The notes: generated from the sequence alone by a model not told the origin. A DNA stretch of 19,990 nucleotides from Clostridia bacterium (GCA_900767195.1 CAAFYG010000135.1:1-19990); one strand, 5' to 3'; numbered from the stretch's first letter, positions 8,179 to 14,535 are shown. Numbers and translations are program-made.

Positions 8179-9501
8179 TTACGCTTTCTCCCCGTTGATT
8201 TTTTCGATTGTAGATACGAGCGAAGCCGCCACTTCGCGGTTCAATGCTTCGTCTTTGCTTTCCACCATCACGCGGATTTTCGGTTCTGTGCCGGAAGCGC
8301 GTATCATCAGTCTGCCTTTGCCCGCAAGCAGCGCGTTGTATTTTGCCACCTGCTTCGAAAGCTCTTCGCTATTGATCACGCGGAATTTGTCTTCCACGGG
8401 TACGTTCTTGTTTTCCTGCGGGTACAGGCGGATTTTCACGCCTTCGGCAAGCGTTTTCTTTTCGGAAATCAGCATGTTCGTCAGCGCGATCGCCGTGAGA
8501 ATCCCGTCGCCCGTGGTGGCGTAGTCTTTTAAAATAATATGCCCGCTTTGCTCGCCGCCGAGGGAATACCCTTTTTCAAGCAGCTTTGCAAGCACGTATT
8601 TATCGCCGATGTCCGTGCGGACGAGCGAAATTCCGTTCGCTCTCAGATCGTCTTCGATCGCCATATTCGTGTGGCTCGTGCCTACGGCGGTGCGGCAGGG
8701 GAGTTTGCCGTTCGCGTCGAAATATTTCGCGAGCGCGCACAAGATCATATCGCCGTCGATCACTTCGCCGTGTTCGTCCACCGCGATCAGCCGATCGGCG
8801 TCGCCGTCGAAAGCGAAACCCATGTCCGCCTTGTAGCGCAGTACTTTACGCGCGAGATTTTGCGGATACACCGCGCCGCAGTTTTTATTGATCGAAAGAC
8901 CGTCGTCTACGCAGTTCGCCGCAATCACGCTCGCCCCCGCGCGGCGGAATACTTCGGGTGCGATTCTGTGCGCCGCACCGAACGCGCAGTCGAGTACGAT
9001 CGTTTTGCCCGCAAAGCTGTGTTCGGCGGCGTTTAAAAGAAATTCGCGGTATTTTTTAATCAGGTGCGGATTTTGCTCGTAAATGCCGATTCCCGGAAAA
9101 TCGTTGGTTTTCTCGTGAATAAAGCAGCGCTCGATTCGCTCTTCTTCTTTATCGCCGAGTTTATACCCCTCGGAGTTGAATACTTTGATGCCGTTGTATT
9201 CGCCGCTGTTGTGCGAGGCGGAAATCACCACGCCGTAGTCCGCGCCGATCAGCTTCGTGAGATACGCGATTCCCGCCGTAGGCACAACGCCCGCGTCGAT
9301 CACCCGTGCGCCGCCGCTCATCGCGCCGCTCGCTACGCCCAAAGTTAAATACGTGCGCGAAATGCGCGTATCGCCGCCGATTAAAATCGTAGGCTTTTCT
9401 TTCAGTATCGAAAGGGCGTTGCCCACCTTGTACGCCACTTCCTGCGTTAAATCTGCGTTTACCTTTCCTCTCAGTCCGTCCGTTCCGAAAAATAATCCCA
9501 T
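8179..9501 (-). CDS. glmM: Phosphoglucosamine mutase GlmM
   Basis: Converts glucosamine-6-phosphate to glucosamine-1-phosphate in UDP-GlcNAc synthesis for peptidoglycan. The 440-residue length is normal. Motifs in order: FGTDGLRG at the N-terminus; the phosphoserine loop ISASHN with catalytic Ser96, followed by Ser where most homologues have Pro; the metal loop FDGDADRLI (about residue 240); the sugar-binding GEQSGHI; and the phosphate-binding RASGTEPKIRVM near the end. The ATG at 9501 has GAGGAG (9511-9516) at a suitable distance. It is the first gene of a glmM-glmS operon, so two steps of one pathway are made from one message driven by the promoter at 9577-9605. Confidence 0.97.
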   Translation of the reverse strand: MGLFFGTDGLRGKVNADLTQEVAYKVGNALSILKEKPTILIGGDTRISRTYLTLGVASGAMSGGARVIDAGVVPTAGIAYLTKLIGADYGVVISASHNSGEYNGIKVFNSEGYKLGDKEEERIERCFIHEKTNDFPGIGIYEQNPHLIKKYREFLLNAAEHSFAGKTIVLDCAFGAAHRIAPEVFRRAGASVIAANCVDDGLSINKNCGAVYPQNLARKVLRYKADMGFAFDGDADRLIAVDEHGEVIDGDMILCALAKYFDANGKLPCRTAVGTSHTNMAIEDDLRANGISLVRTDIGDKYVLAKLLEKGYSLGGEQSGHIILKDYATTGDGILTAIALTNMLISEKKTLAEGVKIRLYPQENKNVPVEDKFRVINSEELSKQVAKYNALLAGKGRLMIRASGTEPKIRVMVESKDEALNREVAASLVSTIEKINGEKA

Positions 9502-9576
9502 ACCGTTTTGCTCCTCTTCGTTTTTTTTTCATTGATACTTCGCTTGGTTTACATATAGCCCGTAACACGTTTTTAT

Positions 9577-9605
9577 ATTTTAGGGTATTTTTTAAGGTTT
9601 GTCAA
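9577..9605 (-). promoter_or_regulatory. glmM-glmS promoter
   Basis: On the minus strand TTGACA (9600-9605) and TAAAAT (9577-9582) are separated by 17 bp, predicting a start near 9570 and a leader of about 69 nt, too short for a glmS-type ribozyme or a typical large riboswitch. Confidence 0.8.
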
Positions 9606-9736
9606 ATCATTTTATGCCCTTAATTTTTAAAAACGTGCTATATTATGCCTTTTTTCTGGCGTTTTTAACCATATTTTTCCTTTCCACGTTTTTATTTTTT
9701 CGGGGTAAAATATAGGCTTTATATAGTCTTATCGAT

Positions 9737-9778
9737 AAAAAAACCCCGAAAAACGCAATCGTGAACGTGTTTTCGGGG
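9737..9778 (-). terminator. Second intrinsic terminator downstream of hup
   Basis: On the minus strand CCCCGAAAA (9778-9770) pairs with TTTTCGGGG (9752-9744) and is followed directly by seven T (9743-9737). The 17-nt loop is long. It is about 80 nt beyond the first hup terminator, so it is either a backup terminator or the end of a very short unrecognised transcript. Confidence 0.7.
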
Positions 9779-9857
9779 CAGAGCGAGAAGATAAAAAAAT
9801 TTTTTTTCTGAAATGCGAAAAAAGGAGAAAAGAGGGGAATACCGAAAGAAAAAATAC

Positions 9858-9890
9858 GAAAAAACGAATCCCGCGGATGCAGGATTCGTC
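9858..9890 (-). terminator. Intrinsic terminator after hup
   Basis: The stem ACGAATCC (9864-9871) / GGATTCGT (9882-9889) has a 10-nt loop and, read on the minus strand, is followed by a run of six T. It begins about 28 nt after the hup stop codon. Confidence 0.85.
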
Positions 9891-9917
9891 TTTTGTTTGT
9901 TTTCAGCCGATCTTAGA

Positions 9918-10190
9918 TTAGTTGAAAAGTTCTTTGTAGGCTTTGCCGAATTTCAGAACGGGTTTTTTGGAAGCCGCGATTTCAACGGTTTCTTTCGTCT
10001 GAGGATTGATACCCGTCTTGGCAGGCACGTCTTTTACTTCAAACGTACCGAAGCCGACAAGTTGTACCTTTTCGCCGTTCTTCATAGCTTCCGTAATTGT
10101 TTCGATCAGAGCGTCGTATGCGATCTGTGCGTCTTTGTTCGTGAAGCCTGCTTTCGTAGCTACTGCTTTGATGAGTTCGCCTTTGTTCAT
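9918..10190 (-). CDS. hup: HU-family DNA-binding protein
   Basis: A 90-residue histone-like nucleoid protein that bends DNA as a dimer. The N-terminus MNKGELIKAVATKAGFTNKDA forms the helical dimer base. The motif GFGTFEV is conserved at the start of the beta-arm, and the arm ends in the variant KTGINPQTKETVEIAASKKPVLKFGKAYKE, close to the canonical RxGRNPxTGExxxIxAxxxPxFKxGKxLK; the first Arg-Gly-Arg is replaced by Lys-Thr-Gly-Ile, and the intercalating Pro is kept. The ATG is preceded by AAAGGGG at a 10-nt spacing. It is transcribed alone from a strong promoter with a terminator close behind, as expected for an abundant protein. Confidence 0.95.
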   Translation of the reverse strand: MNKGELIKAVATKAGFTNKDAQIAYDALIETITEAMKNGEKVQLVGFGTFEVKDVPAKTGINPQTKETVEIAASKKPVLKFGKAYKELFN

Positions 10191-10263
10191 GAGATAAAGT
10201 CCCCTTTAGGATTTTTATTCCATTTCGTGAGTCGCCTGGCAATCAAAAAATCGCCGCGTTTTC

Positions 10264-10278
10264 CGAATTGGTAATTCG
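10264..10278 (-). repeat. Palindrome at the hup transcription start
   Basis: The perfect inverted repeat CGAATT-GGT-AATTCG abuts the hup -10 box and spans the predicted start. It could be an operator or a short 5' RNA hairpin; the sequence does not decide between them. Confidence 0.55.
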
Positions 10279-10307
10279 ATAATAACATATTTTACGGCGT
10301 TTGTCAA
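10279..10307 (-). promoter_or_regulatory. hup promoter
   Basis: On the minus strand consensus TTGACA (10302-10307), a 17-bp spacer and TATTAT (10279-10284) predict a start near 10272, giving a leader of about 80 nt. Confidence 0.85.
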
Positions 10308-10337
10308 GCGTTGATCGTAAAAAAGTGCGGAAAAAGC

Positions 10338-10361
10338 TGAAAAAAATCAGATTTTTTTTCA
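10338..10361 (-). terminator. Possible weak AT-rich terminator after yitT
   Basis: A near-perfect palindrome, TGAAAAAAATC (10338-10348) and GATTTTTTTTCA (10350-10361), lies 27 nt after the yitT stop. Its stem is almost all A-T and it is upstream of the hup promoter, so terminator function is a guess. Confidence 0.3.
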
Positions 10362-10388
10362 AATAAACACCCGGTGCTTTTCTTGAAG

Positions 10389-11360
10389 TTAATGCGCATC
10401 GGAATAAAAACCGTATCCGAGTACCTGCGAAACTTTCGACATCACCACGAAAGATTCGGGATCTGCGGTTTTTACAAGGCGTTTGAAGGCGTTTACCTGC
10501 CGCCTGGAAACCACGCAAATCAGCAGCGAATGTTCGGCTTGCGTGTACATGCCTTTCACGGAAATCGAAGTGACGCCGCGCTCGATTCGTGAAAATAAAA
10601 GTGCCGCAACTTCTTCCGGTTTATCTGTTACCACCCGGAATTCGATTGCCGATTGCATTCCGTTTACGATCGATTCATTCACTTTGCTTTCAACGTATTG
10701 TTCGCATACGGCCATCACGATCGGCAGAATTTTTCCGCCCGCCGTATCGGCGAGATCGCGATAAACGAAATAGGAAGAGAGGATTACGGCGCAATTCAGC
10801 GCAAAAAGCACCCATGCAATCGAGTTGGCGGAAATTTTCTTTTGTACGATCACCGCCACGATATCCATGCCCCCGGAAGATCCGCCCGTTTTTAAGGCAA
10901 GCGTGATGCCGGCGCCCATTAAAATACCCGCGAAAATCGCGGCGAAAACTTTTTCATCGAATACGAGTTGCGGGAAGTTTGCAGTTTCCATAACAAGTAG
11001 CCAAAGGGTTTGCGTGCCTACGTTGCCGAGGGTTAAAACGGCAAACCTCTTATTTACAACGAAAAACGAAATAATAATCAAAGGCGCGTTGATGCAAAAT
11101 ACCGTTAAGCTGAGCGAAACTCCGAAGGCTTTATTCAGAATTACGGCTACGCCCGTTGCGCCTCCCGTGGCAAAATTATTGGGCGTTAAAAGACATTCGG
11201 CCGCAAACGCGATTAAAAAGGAGGAGCAAAGCATCGAAAGAATCGTTTTTACCCAAAATGCCGCGCCCGTCGTGATTGCGGGCGCGTTTTTGGGAGAATG
11301 TTTCGTTGGTTGATAGATATTGCCGATATCATCGGGCAAGTTCGATCTTTTGTTTTTCAT
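10389..11360 (-). CDS. YitT family membrane protein (DUF161 + DUF2179)
   Basis: The 323-residue protein has a hydrophilic N-terminus (1-35), then about five or six membrane segments with the family's LLTPNNFATGGATGVAVIL motif near residue 58 and GGSSGGMDIVAVI about residue 160. A cytosolic C-terminal DUF2179 domain (about 245-323) carries VVTDKPEEVAALL and an ERGVTSISVKGMY motif. YitT proteins are common in Firmicutes; their transport or sensing role is not established. The start at 11360 lacks a good ribosome site. It lies 60 nt downstream of rplI on the same strand with no clear promoter of its own, so read-through from rplI is likely. The N-terminus before residue 35 is uncertain. Confidence 0.88.
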   Translation of the reverse strand: MKNKRSNLPDDIGNIYQPTKHSPKNAPAITTGAAFWVKTILSMLCSSFLIAFAAECLLTPNNFATGGATGVAVILNKAFGVSLSLTVFCINAPLIIISFFVVNKRFAVLTLGNVGTQTLWLLVMETANFPQLVFDEKVFAAIFAGILMGAGITLALKTGGSSGGMDIVAVIVQKKISANSIAWVLFALNCAVILSSYFVYRDLADTAGGKILPIVMAVCEQYVESKVNESIVNGMQSAIEFRVVTDKPEEVAALLFSRIERGVTSISVKGMYTQAEHSLLICVVSRRQVNAFKRLVKTADPESFVVMSKVSQVLGYGFYSDAH

Positions 11361-11420
11361 ATAGATTCAGAAATGTAAAAAAAGCAAGTATTTTAAATGT
11401 AAAAAGGGATTATTCGGGGA

Positions 11421-11861
11421 TTATTCGGCTACCACGTTTACTTTTACGCTCACGCTTACGTTTTCCATCAGGCGAATTTCCGCATTATATGTTCCTACGG
11501 CTTTCACCGCGTCCATTTTAATGCATTTTTTGTCGATGTCGAAGCCTTGTTCCGAAAGAGCCGCCGCAACCTGCGCGCCCGATACGCTGCCGAACGTTTT
11601 GCCGTTTGCGCCCACTTTTATGGGAACGGATACTTCCGCGCCTTTCATTCCGGCGGCAAGCTCTTTCATTGCTTTCACTTCTTCCGCTTTATGAAAAGCG
11701 TCGGCAGCCTTTCTCTGGTTGGTTTCGTTGATTCCCGTGGAAGTAGCTTCCGTGGCAAGTCCTTTTTTAATCAGAAAATTGCGTGCGTAGCCGTCGGAAA
11801 CTTCCGCTACGTCGCCTTTTTTACCCGTGCCTTTCACGTCTTTCGTTAAAATAACTTTCAT
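11421..11861 (-). CDS. rplI: 50S ribosomal protein bL9
   Basis: A 146-residue ribosomal protein of the large subunit, binding 23S rRNA near the L1 stalk base. The N-terminal domain MKVILTKDVKGTGKKGDVAEV, then DGYARNFLIKKGLA, is the diagnostic L9 RNA-binding fold. A long central helix (about 45-75) is followed by a C-terminal domain with GKTFGSVSGAQVA and the closing IRLMENVSVSVKVNV. GAGGTG lies 7 nt before the ATG. In many Firmicutes rplI sits near dnaB or a DHH protein; here it is next to yitT instead, and its start is divergent from the DUF1540 gene. An exact 11-bp duplication spans its stop codon (11406-11427). Confidence 0.96.
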   Translation of the reverse strand: MKVILTKDVKGTGKKGDVAEVSDGYARNFLIKKGLATEATSTGINETNQRKAADAFHKAEEVKAMKELAAGMKGAEVSVPIKVGANGKTFGSVSGAQVAAALSEQGFDIDKKCIKMDAVKAVGTYNAEIRLMENVSVSVKVNVVAE

Positions 11862-11962
11862 AAGTTTTCACCTCGTATTAAAATTCCGTAAAAATTTTTT
11901 CGAAATATAGATAATATTTTCTTCTTCGCACATACTGTCTTTGTCAAGGAGGTATGACAAAC

Positions 11963-12124
11963 ATGGAAGAAAAAAATGTAAACACCTGTATCGGCTGCGG
12001 CGTTACCGAATGTAAGTACAACCATACGGGCGACTACTGCACGCTGCCCGAAATTCACGTGGGCAACACCTGTTCCTGCGAAGAGGACAGCTGCACCTGC
12101 TGCGATTCGTTCAGCAGAAAATAA
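11963..12124 (+). CDS. DUF1540-type small cysteine-rich protein
   Basis: A 53-residue protein. The ATG at 11963 is 9 nt after a perfect AAGGAGGT (11946-11953); another in-frame ATG at 11954 is too close to that site. Nine cysteines occur in metal-ligand-like spacing: C9-x2-C12-x4-C17-x8-C26, then C37, C39, C44, C46 and C47. The order C..C.YN....YCTL..I.VG......C..CDSF matches DUF1540, a short domain widespread in Clostridia and thought from its cysteines to bind metal; its role is unknown. It stands alone, divergent from rplI, with its own strong terminator. I am confident it is a real gene, given the ribosome site, the family match and the terminator. Confidence 0.88.
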   Translation: MEEKNVNTCIGCGVTECKYNHTGDYCTLPEIHVGNTCSCEEDSCTCCDSFSRK

Positions 12125-12145
12125 GCGGTTTACCGCAGCTTAACG

Positions 12146-12188
12146 TTTTTCCTCTTTCCGCACGGTGCGGAGAGAGGAAAAAATTTTT
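12146..12188 (+). terminator. Intrinsic terminator after the DUF1540 gene
   Basis: CCTCTTTCCGCA (12151-12162) pairs with TGCGGAGAGAGG (12166-12177) over 12 bp with one G-U and a 3-nt loop. The stem can extend by T-A pairs and ends in TTTTT (12184-12188). Confidence 0.85.
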
Positions 12189-12204
12189 GCGCAAAACTTT
12201 TCCG

Positions 12205-12228
12205 CGTAAAATCGCTTCAGATTTTACG
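12205..12228 (-). terminator. Hairpin over the NUDIX stop codon
   Basis: A perfect 9-bp stem CGTAAAATC (12205-12213) / GATTTTACG (12220-12228) has the gene's TGA stop (12219-12217 on the minus strand) in its 6-nt loop. It lacks an immediate T-run, so it may be an RNA 3'-end structure or half of a terminator that uses the TTTT tracts at 12184-12200. Confidence 0.4.
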
Positions 12229-12711
12229 TTTCAATTCTTTGATTGCATTGTTTAAAAAGTATTCCGCAGTAGTGCCTTTGCGAATTAAAACCGCGGCCTC
12301 TTCAAACGAACACCATCTCACTTCCGAAATCTCTTCGGCATTCACTTTCAGCGGCATATCTTCCACAACCACAATGAAATTCAGCATCAGAACGTCGCGC
12401 TGGGAATGGTAGCGCGAAGACATATATTTGCTTTTCACCACGTTTACGCCGAGTTCTTCTTTGATCTCTCTCGGCACGGTTTTTTCGGCGTTTTCACCCT
12501 TTTTTACATAGCCTGCAAAAAGAATGAAATCATCGTCCTCCACGTGTTTGGCAAGCAGAATTTTATCTTGCTCGCGATTTGTAACCACCATCGAAACCGC
12601 CACGGCGAATTGCGGAAACACATACTTTTCGCAAGTGTCGCAATAGGGGATGAGTCCTTCGTTTTCGCAAAAGCGGAGCGTTAATTTCTGCCCGCAATTT
12701 CTGCAATACAT
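12217..12711 (-). CDS. NUDIX hydrolase with N-terminal zinc ribbon
   Basis: The protein has 164 residues. A zinc ribbon at the N-terminus uses C3-x2-C6 and C24-x2-C27. The NUDIX domain then carries the complete catalytic box G67-x5-E73-x7-R81-E82-I-x-E85-E86-x-G88-V, which binds the metals that cleave a nucleoside diphosphate linked to another moiety. The layout resembles NudC (NAD/NADH pyrophosphatase), but the SQPWPFPxS signature after the box is absent; the corresponding region reads YHSQRDVLMLNF. It is therefore better called a NudC-like NUDIX hydrolase of unknown substrate. AAAGGAGG lies 8 nt before the ATG. It is monocistronic with its own promoter at 12802-12830 and a leader of about 85 nt. 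Confidence 0.9.
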   Translation of the reverse strand: MYCRNCGQKLTLRFCENEGLIPYCDTCEKYVFPQFAVAVSMVVTNREQDKILLAKHVEDDDFILFAGYVKKGENAEKTVPREIKEELGVNVVKSKYMSSRYHSQRDVLMLNFIVVVEDMPLKVNAEEISEVRWCSFEEAAVLIRKGTTAEYFLNNAIKELKRKI

Positions 12712-12801
12712 TTTTTTCGCCTCCTTTGTTTCTTATCTGCCGCTAAGCCGCGAAAGCCGCACGGCAAAAATAATTTTCTTTCTTTTAAACGCTTTTTTTA
12801 T

Positions 12802-12830
12802 ATCATAAACTATTTTTTAAATTTTGTCAA
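12802..12830 (-). promoter_or_regulatory. Promoter of the NUDIX gene
   Basis: On the minus strand TTGACA (12825-12830), a 17-bp spacer and TATGAT (12802-12807) predict a start near 12796. Confidence 0.8.
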
Positions 12831-12931
12831 CTTTCTGCGCGTTAAATTTATGTAAAAAGCGCGTGATTCTGCGTTTTTCAACAAGAATTTTCGCGAAAAA
12901 TGCCGAAAGCAGTGCGAAAGCGGGAATATTT

Positions 12932-12985
12932 CGCGCATACGCGCGCGAATATGCGCATACGAATATATATGTGCCTGTATACGTG
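12932..12985. repeat. Alternating purine-pyrimidine tract
   Basis: Runs of strict alternation of 16 bp (12932-12947), 13 bp (12949-12961), 12 bp (12963-12974) and 10 bp (12976-12985), each separated by one base or less. It includes the direct repeat GCGCATACG (12933-12941 and 12953-12961) and the inverted pair GCGCATA / TATGCGC. The function is unknown. Confidence 0.7.
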
Positions 12986-13019
12986 AATAAGATTTTGTGC
13001 AAAAAAAGAGAAATAAAAA

Positions 13020-13032
13020 ATTACCGAATTTT
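13020..13032 (+). promoter_or_regulatory. PurBox-like site upstream of purA (candidate)
   Basis: ATTACCGAATTTT matches 12 of 13 positions of the Firmicutes PurR consensus AWWWCCGAACWWT. A second weaker match (AAAACCGAATGTT, 13102-13114) lies in the leader. The spacing and orientation are not the classical inverted pair, so the assignment is tentative. Confidence 0.35.
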
Positions 13033-13056
13033 TCCGCCGTCGGGGCGCGCCCGCAC

Positions 13057-13085
13057 TTGACAATCGCCCAAAAAAAAGGTATAAT
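13057..13085 (+). promoter_or_regulatory. purA promoter, perfect consensus
   Basis: TTGACA (13057-13062), a 17-bp spacer and TATAAT (13080-13085) match the consensus fully. The start is predicted near 13092, giving a 97-nt leader. The palindrome TCGGT-AAAAA-ACCGA (13095-13109) follows immediately. Confidence 0.92.
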
Positions 13086-13188
13086 AATATACGGTCGGTA
13101 AAAAACCGAATGTTCGCGGCGTACTTTTATGTCTTTTCAAAGTAGGAAAGAGATAGATAAATCAAGGCGCGGCGCAAGGAGAAATTAT

Positions 13189-14460
13189 ATGCTTACATCC
13201 ATTTGCGGCATTAACTGGGGCGACGAAGGCAAGGGCAGAATGGTGGATCTTCTTTCGGAAGATTACGATATCGTCTGCCGGTATCAGGGCGGCAACAACG
13301 CGGGACACACGGTGGTAAACCACCTCGGCAAGTTCGCGCTCAATCTTCTTCCCTCGGGGATTCTCAGAAGAGAAGTGGTCAACGTACTCGGCAACGGCAT
13401 GGTAATCGATCTGAAACACCTGTGCGGCGAAATGGATAAACTGCGCGCGGCAGGCGTGGAAATCACCCCGGAAAATCTGAAAATTTCCGATCGCGCGGTG
13501 ATTACGATGCCTTACAACGTATTGCAGGATTGCCTTGAAGAAGATCGTCTTGCCGGTAAAAAATTCGGTTCTACCCGCCGCGGCATTGCACCCGTGTATG
13601 CGGATAAGTATTTCAAAAAAGCGTTTAAAATGGGCGAGCTGCTCGATAAAGAGCATTTGTATGCGCGCGCGGCGGACATCGTGGAATGGAAAAATCTTAC
13701 CGTGGTGGGCGGCTATCACGCCGATCCGGTGAAAACGGAAGATGTGATCGAATATTTCGAAACTTACGGCACGCCGCTGCTGCCGTATATCTGCGACGTA
13801 GGCTCGTATCTGAGTAACGCGGCGAAACAGGGTAAAAACATCATGTTTGAAGCGCAGCTCGGCGCGCTTCGCGATATCGATTTCGGTATTTATCCTTACA
13901 CATCTTCGTCGTCTACCATTGCGGCGTATGCGCCCATCGGCGCGGGCGTGCCGAATTTGAAGCTTGATAATTCGATCGGCATTATGAAGGCATATTCCAC
14001 CTGCGTGGGCGAAGGTCCGTTCGTTGCCGAATACTTCGGCGAAAAAGGCGAAAGACTGCGCAAACTCGGCGCGGAATACGGCGCGGCTACGGGTCGCCCC
14101 CGCAGAGTCGGTCCGTTCGACGTAGTGGCGTCCCGCTACGGCATCCGCTGTCAGGGTGCGGACGAAATCGCGCTGACGAAGCTCGACGTTCTTTCCGATT
14201 ACGACGAAATCGAAGTATGCACGGCGTATGAAAGAAACGGCGAAGAGATCGGCGAATTTCCCACTACGGCGGTTCTGAACGAGTGCAAGCCCGTGATTAA
14301 AACGGTGAAAGGCTGGCATACGGATATTTCGAAGTGCCGCAAAAAAGAAGATTTGCCCAAAGAAGCGCTCGATTATATCAAGTATCTCGAAAAGGCGTGC
14401 GAATGTAAGATTTCTTACGTTTCGGTAGGCCCGGAAAGGGAAGCGTACGTAAAGCTTTGA
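13189..14460 (+). CDS. purA: Adenylosuccinate synthetase PurA
   Basis: Converts IMP, aspartate and GTP to adenylosuccinate, the first step from IMP to AMP. The 423-residue length is typical. Motifs: the GTP P-loop-like INWGDEGKGRMVDLL at the N-terminus, with the catalytic Asp and Lys; QGGNNAGHTVV with the catalytic His; the GSTRRGIAPVYADK block; the switch region near EAQLGALRDID; STCVGEGPFVAE; and GATGRPRRVGPFD for nucleotide binding. The start is set at ATG 13189, eight bases after AAGGAG; the in-frame ATG at 13129 has no ribosome site and would add residues unlike the family. Its first residues MLTSICGINWGDEG replace the more usual QWGDEG. It heads a plus-strand run with dapF and dapL. Confidence 0.97.
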   Translation: MLTSICGINWGDEGKGRMVDLLSEDYDIVCRYQGGNNAGHTVVNHLGKFALNLLPSGILRREVVNVLGNGMVIDLKHLCGEMDKLRAAGVEITPENLKISDRAVITMPYNVLQDCLEEDRLAGKKFGSTRRGIAPVYADKYFKKAFKMGELLDKEHLYARAADIVEWKNLTVVGGYHADPVKTEDVIEYFETYGTPLLPYICDVGSYLSNAAKQGKNIMFEAQLGALRDIDFGIYPYTSSSSTIAAYAPIGAGVPNLKLDNSIGIMKAYSTCVGEGPFVAEYFGEKGERLRKLGAEYGAATGRPRRVGPFDVVASRYGIRCQGADEIALTKLDVLSDYDEIEVCTAYERNGEEIGEFPTTAVLNECKPVIKTVKGWHTDISKCRKKEDLPKEALDYIKYLEKACECKISYVSVGPEREAYVKL

Positions 14461-14476
14461 TTTAAATTTTATCATT

Positions 14477-14535
14477 TCACCTCCGATGAAACGCCGGAAA
14501 AAATTCCGGCGAAGAACGTCGGGGGTGATTTTTTT
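14477..14535 (+). terminator. Terminator-like hairpin overlapping the dapF ribosome site
   Basis: An outer 12-bp stem TCACCTCCGATG (14477-14488) / CGTCGGGGGTGA (14517-14528) with two G-U pairs encloses an 8-bp stem CGCCGGAA (14492-14499) / TTCCGGCG (14504-14511) with an AAAA loop. Seven T (14529-14535) follow and then directly the dapF ATG. The 3' arm contains the only good ribosome site for dapF. Confidence 0.8.

Larger units (their letters stand above)
9502..9917. other. AT-rich intergenic region between glmM and hup
   Basis: A 416-bp gap with no credible gene. It holds, from hup towards glmM on the minus strand, the hup terminator (9858-9890), a second minus-strand terminator (9737-9778), a third copy of the same stem sequence at 9695-9706, three copies of the 10-mer CACGTTTTTA (9566-9575, 9628-9637 inverted, 9685-9694), and the glmM promoter and leader. 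Homopolymer runs of A and T are frequent. Confidence 0.7.
12831..13056. other. Divergent regulatory gap between NUDIX and purA promoters
   Basis: No credible gene; the short frames here cover both promoters and have no family match. It contains an alternating purine-pyrimidine tract (12932-12985), the 10-bp palindrome GGGCGCGCCC (13043-13052) four bases upstream of the purA -35, and a PurBox-like site (13020-13032). Confidence 0.6.

Noticed and set aside
8059..8532. 157-residue plus-strand frame, with others across glmM-glmS
   Set aside because: Antisense to well-supported genes, with no ribosome site or recognisable protein.
9502..9570. glmS/glmM leader as a ribozyme or riboswitch
   Set aside because: The leader is about 69 nt and the glmM-glmS gap is 2 nt; neither can hold the glmS ribozyme core.
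11881..11945. Consensus promoter for rplI or the DUF1540 gene in the shared gap
   Set aside because: A TTGACA is present on the minus strand but lies 25 bp from the nearest TATTAT, and the plus strand has only GATAAT without a -35; no confident assignment.
12824..13060. Short plus and minus frames (78 and 61 residues) in the purA-NUDIX gap
   Set aside because: They overlap promoter elements, lack ribosome sites and have biased compositions; treated as non-coding.
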